Of a stretch of 64,000 nucleotides of DNA, positions 33,474 through 40,613 are shown in pieces (the first letter of the stretch is position 1; each line of letters starts with the position of its first letter). The stretch comes from Streptomyces diacarni. GTDB lineage: Bacteria > Actinomycetota > Actinomycetes > Streptomycetales > Streptomycetaceae. The position numbers and the translations under genes were made by a program. The stretch is from assembly GCF_003323715.1 (NCBI RefSeq), contig NZ_QOIN01000048.1:1-64000 (forward strand), in the 5' to 3' direction. The notes under the pieces were generated by a model that had not been told where the DNA came from, did no database searches, and worked only from the letters and a program-made list of their open reading frames with translations.

Positions 33474-34783
33474 GAGTCCTCCGGAAGCGGCGCCGGGTGG
33501 GGCGGGCGGTCGTGGGGGAGTACCGCGCGGAGAGCGAAGCCGCCGTCCAGGGTGGGCCCGTGCCGGAGCGAACCGCCCACCAGGCGGACCCGTTCGGCGA
33601 GCCCCGGCAGCCCGTGCCCGCCGACGGCCCGCCGTTCGGGAGCGCCACCCGGCGCGGGACCGTTCACCACCTCGACCCGCGTCACCTCCGCGCCCGCCAG
33701 ACCGTGCCCGCCACCGCCACCGCCACCGGAGGCGCCCACGCCCAGGCCCGCGACCGTGTCCGCGCCCGCGCCCGCGCCCGCGCCCGGGTCCGTGCCGGTG
33801 TCCGCGCCCGCGTCCGTGTCCGCGACCGTGTCCGTGTCGGCACCGGTGCGCGTCACGCGGACCGTGACGGCGGCGCCCGGCGCGTGCTTGGCGACGTTCG
33901 TGAGGCCTTCCTGGACGACGCGGTGCGCGGCGTCCAGGACCGCGCGGGGCGGTGCGGCGGCCGACGCCGCGTCCTGGGCGGGCTCGTCCACATACGCGGT
34001 GACGGCCAGCCCCGAGGCGGCGGCCTCCTTCAGCAGGCGGGTGACGCCGGTGTCCGCGGGGCGGACGGGCGCGGCCTCGTCCGAGGCGCGCAGGACGCCG
34101 ATGACGTCGCCGAGCCGGTCGACGGCGGCCTCGGCGCGGCCGCGGATGTCGGCGGCGGCCGCACGGTGCTCGGGGGACAGGCCGGGCGCCAGCTTCAGTG
34201 CGCCCGCCGAGAGGGCGAGCAGACCCAGTTCGTGGCCGAGGGCGTCGTGCATGTCCTGCGCGACGCGGGTCCGCTCCCGCTCGCGCGCCTGCTCGGCGAC
34301 CAGCCGCCGCTCGCGCGTCAACCGCGCGGCCCGCTCCCAACCGGCCTGTGCCAGCTGGCGGTACTGCCGCCAGAAGCGGCCCGCGCACCAGGGCAGCATG
34401 CCCGCGAGGAGTACGACGGCCACGAACCGTGTCCCGGGTGTCGGCGAGGCCGCCACCGGCAGCGCGGTCACCATGGCCACGGCGAGGGCCGTGGCGAGCA
34501 GCAGCGCGGCGACCCTGCCGCTGCCCCGCCGCAACCCGGCCAGGAAGGCGCAGCCCGCGGTCGCCGCGATCCACCACGGCCCTGCCACGACGGCGAGGAC
34601 GGCGGCGCCCCCGGCGCCCACCGCCGCCAGATGCCCGCCCGGCACCCGGCGGCGGGAGCGCGGCAGGAGCCCGGCTGCGCGCGGGCGCCCGTCCCGGGGG
34701 CGGCGTCGGGCCGCCGGCAGGCGTCCGGCCGCCCGCCGCGGGCCCCTGGGGGCGCAGGACTTCGTACGCACGGCTTCGTTCAC
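33359..34783 (-). CDS. Sensor histidine kinase (HisKA_3/NarL type)
   Basis: A kinase of 474 residues. A basic N-terminus is followed by about four hydrophobic helices (51-138), the dimerisation/phosphoacceptor helix with His179 (AQDMHDALGHEL), and a HATPase domain with N-box HRVVQEGLTNVAKHA (288-301) and G-box GGHGLPGLAERV. Residues 311-366 are a low-complexity Gly/Ala/Asp/Thr insert (GADTDT-like repeats and a run of seven Gly) inside the ATPase domain. After about 430 the frame continues into a hydrophobic tail that probably belongs to the downstream small gene. The GTG at 34783 is the preferred start, without a clear ribosome site. Confidence 0.88.
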   Translation of the reverse strand: MNEAVRTKSCAPRGPRRAAGRLPAARRRPRDGRPRAAGLLPRSRRRVPGGHLAAVGAGGAAVLAVVAGPWWIAATAGCAFLAGLRRGSGRVAALLLATALAVAMVTALPVAASPTPGTRFVAVVLLAGMLPWCAGRFWRQYRQLAQAGWERAARLTRERRLVAEQARERERTRVAQDMHDALGHELGLLALSAGALKLAPGLSPEHRAAAADIRGRAEAAVDRLGDVIGVLRASDEAAPVRPADTGVTRLLKEAAASGLAVTAYVDEPAQDAASAAAPPRAVLDAAHRVVQEGLTNVAKHAPGAAVTVRVTRTGADTDTVADTDAGADTGTDPGAGAGAGADTVAGLGVGASGGGGGGGHGLAGAEVTRVEVVNGPAPGGAPERRAVGGHGLPGLAERVRLVGGSLRHGPTLDGGFALRAVLPHDRPPHPAPLPEDSCEAPFADEQRRARRAMGRTALTAVTSCLLACALLGAH

Positions 34784-34915
34784 GGGAGCGACGGTAGAAG
34801 GCCCGTGTCCGGCGCGGTACTGCCGAAAGTCCCATGGCCGGGCGCCGGATCCGGTGCTCGACCCGCTCGCACTAGAGTTCCCCTCCACGACCGCGGCACT
34901 CAGGGGGAGAGCCCG

Positions 34916-35500
34916 ATGACCTTCCGGCAGCACATGAGAGCGGCGGTGGCGCGCGTGCTCGCGGAGTTTCCCCCGGACGCGGACGGCGGCATCTACGCGG
35001 TCACGTTCCGGATCGACGCGGTCGACCAGGACCCCCGCTTCCCCCACCTTGCGGTCGGCTACGTCACGGAGGGGGAGGTGGCCAGGCAGCTCGCCGTCTC
35101 CGCGGCCGCCGACCCGTGGGAGGTGCGCTGGAGCTACGCGTACTTCCCGCCCTCGGGCCTGGAAGGCGTCCGCGTCCTGGGCCACGACGAGGAGCACGAT
35201 CCGCGCGGCGCCGAGCTGCACCGCGCCGAGTCCGAGGCGGCTGGGCTCTGGTACGAGGACGACGCCCCCGAAGAAGTGCGGGACGAGTGCGCTGCGCGGC
35301 TGGACGGCGCCTTCCGCGCGCTCTGTGTCGACGTGGCCGCGGAACTGCACGCGGACGGTGACCTGGTACGGGCCCTGGGGCGTCCGCTGCCCGTGATCCT
35401 CTACGACATGTTCGACCCGGAGGAGATGTTCGCGCTCAGCGGCGCGGCCAACCCGCCCGAACTGGTCGCCGACTTCCTCTCGGTGCTCGTGGAGAGCTGA
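34916..35500 (+). CDS. Uncharacterised soluble protein, possibly DUF4303-like
   Basis: A 194-residue acidic cytoplasmic protein. Features: MTFRQHMRAAVARVLAEFPPDADGGIYAVTFRID, a Trp/Tyr-rich centre (WEVRWSYAYFPPSGLEGV) and VILYDMFDPEEMFAL near the end. The layout recalls DUF4303-type proteins, but I cannot confirm it. No catalytic motif or signal peptide is seen. A good ribosome site (GGGGGAGA) precedes the ATG. It is divergent from the kinase and converges with sdhB. Confidence 0.7.
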   Translation: MTFRQHMRAAVARVLAEFPPDADGGIYAVTFRIDAVDQDPRFPHLAVGYVTEGEVARQLAVSAAADPWEVRWSYAYFPPSGLEGVRVLGHDEEHDPRGAELHRAESEAAGLWYEDDAPEEVRDECAARLDGAFRALCVDVAAELHADGDLVRALGRPLPVILYDMFDPEEMFALSGAANPPELVADFLSVLVES

Positions 35501-35545
35501 CGGGGCGCGGCCCCCGGGTGTGCCGCCCGGGAGCCGGGGAGCACG

Positions 35546-36334
35546 TCATCCCTGCCGGCGGCGGATCTTGTCGCCGAGCCAGACCAGCGGGTCGTACTTG
35601 CGGTCGGCGGCCCGTTCCTTGAGCGGGATGAGGGCGTTGTCGGTGATGCGGATGCCCTCCGGGCACACCTCGGTGCAGCACTTGGTGATGTTGCAGTAGC
35701 CGAGCCCGTGCTCGTCCTGGGCGGCGGACTGACGATCCAGGCCCTGCCGGTCGGCGGCGTCCAGCGGGTGCATGTCCAGTTCGGCGACTCGCATCAGGAA
35801 GCGCGGCCCGGCGAACGCCGTCTTGTTCTCCTCGTGGTCGCGGACCACATGGCAGGTGTCCTGGCACAGGAAGCACTCGATGCACTTGCGGAACTCCTGC
35901 GAGCGCCCGACGTCCTCCTGCTGCATCCGGTACTCACCGGGCGCCAGCTCCCGCGGCGGCACGAACGCGGGCACCTCGCGCGCCTTCTGGTAGTTGAACC
36001 CGACGTCGGTCACCAGGTCCCGCACCACGGGAAAGGCCCGCAGCGGGGTCACCGTGATGGTCTCGGCGCGGTCGAAGACCGACATGCGGGTCATGCACAG
36101 CAGCCGCGGCCTTCCGTTGATCTCGGCGCTGCACGAGCCGCACTTGCCCGCCTTGCAGTTCCAGCGCACCGCGAGATCGGGTGCCTGGGTGGCCTGGAGG
36201 CGGTGGATGATGTCGAGGACGACCTCGCCCTCGTTGACCTCGACGGTGAAGTCCTCGAGGCCGCCACCGTCCACATCGCCGCGCCAGACCTTGAAGTGCG
36301 CGTCGTAGCTCGTCGTGTCCGGTGCGGTAGTCAC
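35546..36334 (-). CDS. sdhB: Succinate dehydrogenase iron-sulfur subunit
   Basis: A 262-residue subunit passing electrons from the flavoprotein to quinone. [2Fe-2S] ligands: Cys60, 65, 68 and 80 (NCKAGKCGSC...LLC). The C-terminal clusters are carried by CIECFLCQDTC (151, 154, 157, 161) and CNITKCCTEVCP (214, 219/220, 224). Its sequence is of the Sdh1/fumarate-reductase-like branch. It overlaps sdhA by 4 bp (ATGA). Confidence 0.96.
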   Translation of the reverse strand: MTTAPDTTSYDAHFKVWRGDVDGGGLEDFTVEVNEGEVVLDIIHRLQATQAPDLAVRWNCKAGKCGSCSAEINGRPRLLCMTRMSVFDRAETITVTPLRAFPVVRDLVTDVGFNYQKAREVPAFVPPRELAPGEYRMQQEDVGRSQEFRKCIECFLCQDTCHVVRDHEENKTAFAGPRFLMRVAELDMHPLDAADRQGLDRQSAAQDEHGLGYCNITKCCTEVCPEGIRITDNALIPLKERAADRKYDPLVWLGDKIRRRQG

Positions 36335-38334
36335 TCGCTCGTCAGCTCCTCGTCGGTCAGGTACTTGATCAACTCCTCCTTCTCGAACAGCTCAAGGAGG
36401 TCCTTGCGGATCGGCGGCATCTCGCGGCGGCGGAGGCTGATCCGCTCGGCGCGCTCGCCCCTGCCCTCGGCCGCCTTGAGGGTGCAGACGAGGTTGGCGC
36501 GGCGCCACTCGCGGTCCATCTCCGGGTAGTCGTCGCGGGTGTGCCCGCCGCGCGACTCCGTGCGGTTGAGCGCGGCACGGGCCACGCACTCGCTGACCAG
36601 CAGCATGTTGCGCAGGTCGAGCGCCAGGTGCCAGCCCGGGTTGAACTGCCGGTGGCCCTCCACCGTGGCCCTTCCGGCGCGCTCGCGCAGGTCGCCGAGG
36701 CGCTCCAGCGCCTCGGACATCTCCTCCTCGCGCCGGATGATGCCGACCAGCTCGTTCATGGACTGCTGGAGTTCCTGGTGGACCGCGTACGGGTTCTGGG
36801 CGGGGCGGCCCCCGCCGCGGGAGACACCGGAGGCGCCTGTGGAGCCCGTGGCCCCCGAGGGGCCATCGGCACCCGGCTCCTCCGCCTCGCCGAACGGGCG
36901 CAGCGCCTCGGCCGCCGCCGCGTCGACCTGCTCGGCGCCGACCGCAGGGCGCCCGCCCGCGCACGCGCGCGCGTACTCCGCCGCGTGCAGGCCGGCGCGC
37001 CGCCCGAAGACCAGCAGGTCGGACAGCGAGTTGCCGCCCAGCCGGTTGGAGCCGTGCATCCCGCCGGCGACCTCGCCCGCCGCGAAGAGCCCCGGCACGC
37101 CGCGCGCCGCCGCGGTGTCCGAGTCGACGTCCACGCCGCCCATGACGTAGTGGCAGGTGGGGCCGACCTCCATCGGCTCCGCCGTGATGTCCACGTCAGC
37201 CAGCTCGCGGAACTGGTGGTGCATCGAGGGCAGCCGCCGCTTGATCGTCTCGGCGGGCATCCGGGTGGAGACGTCCAGGAAGACGCCGCCGTGCGGGGAG
37301 CCGCGCCCGGCCTTGACCTCGGCGTTGATGGCGCGGGCCACCTCGTCGCGCGGCAGCAGCTCGGGCGGGCGGCGGTTGCTGTCCGGGTCCTCGTACCAGC
37401 CGTCGGCCTCCTGCTCGGACTCGGCGTACTTCTCCTTGAAGACGTCCGGCACGTAGCCGAACATGAACCGCTTGCCCTCGGAGTTGCGCAGCACCCCGCC
37501 GTCGCCGCGCACCGACTCGGTGACCAGGATGCCCTTCACCGACGGCGGCCAGACCATTCCGGTGGGGTGGAACTGCACGAACTCCATGTTGATCAGCGAG
37601 GCCCCGGCCAGCAGCGCCAACGCGTGCCCGTCGCCCGTGTACTCCCAGGAGTTGGAGGTCACCTTGAACGACTTGCCGATGCCGCCGGTCGCCAGCACCA
37701 CCGCCGGCGCCTCCAGCACGAAGAAGCGGCCGCTCTCCCGCTCGTAGCAGAAGGCGCCGCTCACTCTCCCGCCCTCGTCCCCGTCCTCGCCGTCCTCCTT
37801 CAGGATCCGCGTGACGGTGCACTCCTGGAAGACCTTGATGCGGGCCTCGTAGTCGCCGCTCTCCTTGAAGTCCTCCTGCTGGAGGGAGACGACCTTCTGC
37901 TGGAGCGTACGGATCAGCTCCAGGCCCGTACGGTCGCCGACGTGCGCGAGGCGCGGGTACTCGTGGCCGCCGAAGTTGCGCTGCGAGATCCGCCCGTCCT
38001 TCGTACGGTCGAACAGCGCCCCCCACGTCTCCAGCTCCCACACCCGGTCGGGGGCCTCGCGGGCGTGCAGCTCGGCCATCCGCCACTGGTTGAGGAACTT
38101 GCCGCCGCGCATCGTGTCGCGGAAGTGGACCTGCCAGTTGTCGCCGTCGTTGACGTTGCCCATGCTGGCGGCGATGCCGCCCTCGGCCATCACCGTGTGG
38201 GCCTTGCCGAACAGGGACTTGCAGATCACCGCCGTGCGCAGCCCCCTCTCGCGCGCCTCGATCGCGGCGCGCAACCCGGCGCCGCCCGCGCCGATGATGA
38301 CGACGTCCCACTGGTGGCGTTCGACGTGTGCCAT
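36331..38334 (-). CDS. sdhA: Succinate dehydrogenase flavoprotein subunit
   Basis: A 667-residue FAD subunit that oxidises succinate to fumarate. Visible are the dinucleotide-binding GAGGAGLRAAIEARERG (about 16-32), GGIAASMGNVNDGDNWQVHF for FAD/substrate, FHPTGM, and GSNRLGGNSLSDLLVFGRRAG near the FAD-binding end. A Gly/Ser/Thr-rich insert (about 490-520) separates the FAD and helical domains. It is the middle gene of sdhC-sdhA-sdhB. Confidence 0.96.
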   Translation of the reverse strand: MAHVERHQWDVVIIGAGGAGLRAAIEARERGLRTAVICKSLFGKAHTVMAEGGIAASMGNVNDGDNWQVHFRDTMRGGKFLNQWRMAELHAREAPDRVWELETWGALFDRTKDGRISQRNFGGHEYPRLAHVGDRTGLELIRTLQQKVVSLQQEDFKESGDYEARIKVFQECTVTRILKEDGEDGDEGGRVSGAFCYERESGRFFVLEAPAVVLATGGIGKSFKVTSNSWEYTGDGHALALLAGASLINMEFVQFHPTGMVWPPSVKGILVTESVRGDGGVLRNSEGKRFMFGYVPDVFKEKYAESEQEADGWYEDPDSNRRPPELLPRDEVARAINAEVKAGRGSPHGGVFLDVSTRMPAETIKRRLPSMHHQFRELADVDITAEPMEVGPTCHYVMGGVDVDSDTAAARGVPGLFAAGEVAGGMHGSNRLGGNSLSDLLVFGRRAGLHAAEYARACAGGRPAVGAEQVDAAAAEALRPFGEAEEPGADGPSGATGSTGASGVSRGGGRPAQNPYAVHQELQQSMNELVGIIRREEEMSEALERLGDLRERAGRATVEGHRQFNPGWHLALDLRNMLLVSECVARAALNRTESRGGHTRDDYPEMDREWRRANLVCTLKAAEGRGERAERISLRRREMPPIRKDLLELFEKEELIKYLTDEELTSE

Positions 38335-38362
38335 GTCGCTGTATTCCCTCTCACATCTCTCT

Positions 38363-39214
38363 TCAGAAGAAGCGCGGGTCGGTGAACGCGCCGGTGGCCA
38401 GCAGGTAGACGTAGAAGTCCGCGAGCGCCACGCTGATCAACGAGGCCCAGGCGAGCAGCATGTGCCGCTCGTTGAGCTTTCCGACCCAGCCCCACATGCG
38501 GTAGCGCACCGGGTGCTTGGAGAAGTGCCGCAGCCGGCCGCCCACGATGTGGCGGCAGGAGTGGCACGAGAGGGTGTACGCCCAGATCAGCACGATGTTG
38601 ACGAGGAAGATCAGGGTGCCCAGACCCATGTGTCCCCACGCGTACTCCGCGTTGCGGAAGCCGAGCAGGGTGTCCCAGGTGAGGACCGCCGCGACGAGCA
38701 GCGCCGCGTAGAAGAAGTAGCGGTGGATGTTCTGCAGGATCAGCGGGAAGCGGGTCTCGCCGGAGTACGTCTTGTGCGGCTCGGCCACCGCACAGGCCGG
38801 GGGAGAGGCCCAGAACCCGCGGTAGTAGGCCTTGCGGTAGTAGTAGCAGGTGAGCCGGAAACCCAGCGGGAAGATCAGGATGAGCAGCGCAGGGGAGAGC
38901 CCCCACCACTGGCCGAACAGTGCCCAGTTGGGTCCGCCCTTCATCGTCGCGCAGTTGTCCGCCAGGCACGGCGAGTAGAACGGCGACACGTAGGGCGCGT
39001 GGTAGTAGTCGGCGCCCGCGAACGCGCGCCAGGTGGAGTAGACGACGAACGCCAGCAGCCCCAGCACGGTGACCGCGGGCGCCAGCCACCAGCGGTCCTT
39101 GCGCAGGTGCGGCGCGGCGATGGCGGCGCGCGTGCTCCCGCGTACGCCGGTGGCTTGGGGGCCCGCGGTCTGTCGGGGCCCCGTGTTCTGTTGGGGTTCG
39201 GTGCCAGTGGCCAA
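38363..39214 (-). CDS. sdhC: Succinate dehydrogenase membrane anchor (Sdh1-type SdhC)
   Basis: A 283-residue membrane protein with about five helices, several His residues in or near helices (QNIHRYFFY, CHSCRHIVGG, ERHMLLAW) that could bind heme or quinone, and two Cys in a loop (SPCLADNC). It differs from the small classical SdhC/SdhD pair and matches the single large anchor of the mycobacterial Sdh1 complex by position (first gene of sdhCAB) and topology. The conserved part starts after about 35 disordered residues. Confidence 0.85.
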   Translation of the reverse strand: MATGTEPQQNTGPRQTAGPQATGVRGSTRAAIAAPHLRKDRWWLAPAVTVLGLLAFVVYSTWRAFAGADYYHAPYVSPFYSPCLADNCATMKGGPNWALFGQWWGLSPALLILIFPLGFRLTCYYYRKAYYRGFWASPPACAVAEPHKTYSGETRFPLILQNIHRYFFYAALLVAAVLTWDTLLGFRNAEYAWGHMGLGTLIFLVNIVLIWAYTLSCHSCRHIVGGRLRHFSKHPVRYRMWGWVGKLNERHMLLAWASLISVALADFYVYLLATGAFTDPRFF

Positions 39215-39288
39215 CGGAATCTCCGGAAGAGACGACGGGGATCAAGGGCGGCAAGGGCCTGCCGTGTGAACTCGCAGTATCCATCGAG

Positions 39289-39576
39289 TCACGGTGCGTG
39301 CCGGTCGCGCGCCCCCAGCCCCTCGTCGTCGACATCCATCCACAGGCCGGGGTCGTAGGGCTGGTCGGAAATCGTCACCATCTCGGCGCGCGGCGCACCG
39401 GGCTGCCGCGGCGCGGTGGCTCTCAACAGGGAGAGCGATTCCCGCAGGTGCTCGGTGTCGCTGCGCATCCGCCGGATCTCCAGCCCGCTGCCGACGTGCT
39501 GTTCGAGTCGGCTGACGCAGCGTGCGAGATCGTCCAGACAGCGCTGAGCGACCGTCAGTTCATCGTGCAGAGACAT
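39289..39576 (-). CDS. Small conserved actinobacterial protein, predicted coiled coil
   Basis: A 95-residue protein: MSLHDELTVAQRCLDDLARCVSRLEQHVGSGLEIRRMRSD...LRESLSLLR is a helical, probably coiled-coil N-terminal half, followed by a short tail ending DVDDEGLGARDRHAP. The ATG at 39576 has an excellent GGAGGTGG ribosome site. Similar proteins are conserved in streptomycetes, but no function is known to me. Confidence 0.8.
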   Translation of the reverse strand: MSLHDELTVAQRCLDDLARCVSRLEQHVGSGLEIRRMRSDTEHLRESLSLLRATAPRQPGAPRAEMVTISDQPYDPGLWMDVDDEGLGARDRHAP

Positions 39577-39769
39577 GAGTTGCCCACCTCCGCTAGGCCG
39601 CGGCCAGCTTGGTCCATGCGCCTGGCGAGTGTTGCGCGTCACACTCCTTCTTGTGAAGAGTGCGACACGTCTTTCCGCCCGTACGGGTCACCTCGCGCGG
39701 GGCGCGAAGTTGCCACGCCCGGGTACGGCGCCCACCGGACGTCGCGGTGCGGGGCCGTCCGTCCGGGGG

Positions 39770-40020
39770 TCAGTACACGGTCACCTGCCGGATATAGATG
39801 CGTTCATGCCTCACGACGATGAGGTACTCGAACATGCCACCTGGTACGTGAGCTGTCGCGCTCTTGGGGTTCTCCCCCTGGTAGGCGGAGCCTTCCAGGG
39901 GAAGCGCGGCGGCCGCGCGGGCAAGCTCGTCGGCGCGGCTTCGACCTGTGCGACGAAGCCCGGATCAGCTCCTCCGACCAGGTACTCCTCCGACGGGTCG
40001 TATTCCCATTCCCAGCTCAC
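39770..40020 (-). pseudogene. Frameshifted partner of the DUF6247 gene (RelE/ParE-like)
   Basis: The frame from GTG 40020 reads VSWEWEYDPSEEYLVGGADPGFVAQVEAA and then loses sense; shifting frame near 39935 restores ADELARAAAALPLEG...HVPGGMFEYLIVVRHERIYIRQVTVY with a stop at 39770. Together these give an 83-residue protein of the small toxin-like type commonly coupled to DUF6247 genes. One missing base in a GC-rich run (gccgcgccg) explains the break. Either the gene is inactivated or the base is a sequencing error. Its start overlaps the DUF6247 stop (GTGA). Confidence 0.75.
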
Positions 40021-40367
40021 TCGCCGAGCTCCCGGTAGGCGGCGCGGAGGATGTCGCCCGACTCGTGGACGTGGTGCCGAGCCTGCTCGGGGTCTTCCGA
40101 GACGTGAGCGAGGTACTCGGCGCGGTGGAAACGGCGCGCCTGGGCCGGAAACCGTTCGATCTCGATGACGGCGGCCCAGCGCAGGAGGAAGCCGCGCAAA
40201 GGGCCGATGGTGCTTTGCCGGACAGCTTCGGCGAGGGCCTCGTCCTTCTCTCTGTCCATGTCGGGCAACCGCCCGGGGGCGACGACGGAGAGTGCTTCCC
40301 GGAGTGCGCCGGGGGTGCGTTCGGGGCGGGGAACCAGTTCGGCCTGTTCCTCGGGGTGGGTGGTCAT
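40017..40367 (-). CDS. DUF6247 family protein (antitoxin-like)
   Basis: A 116-residue mainly helical protein: TPGALREALSVVAPGRLPDMDREKDEALAEAVRQSTIGPLRGFLLRWAAVIEIERFP fits DUF6247. These genes are regularly followed by a small protein translated by stop-start overlap, as here, suggesting a toxin-antitoxin-like module; that role is inferred, not proven. The ATG at 40367 is preceded by GAGGAG. Confidence 0.8.
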   Translation of the reverse strand: MTTHPEEQAELVPRPERTPGALREALSVVAPGRLPDMDREKDEALAEAVRQSTIGPLRGFLLRWAAVIEIERFPAQARRFHRAEYLAHVSEDPEQARHHVHESGDILRAAYRELGE

Positions 40368-40613
40368 GTGCCGGTTCTCCTCGCGGTGACTGTGCGCCAG
40401 TCTGCCTTGTTCCGGGGCGGGAGTCGGGGAAACGGCGGAGCGGGACCTCGCGCGGTGCGGTGCTCCGCACGGGTGACGTGCGGAGCCCACACGTCGCGTC
40501 TGGCGGACTCCCGGGTTTGGGTGCGCCGCGAGTGGGGCGAAAAGATGTGATGAACCGCAAAAACCGCCAGAAGAGGACGTTGCGGGCGCGCGGTCAGCCC
40601 CGGAGGTTTCAGC

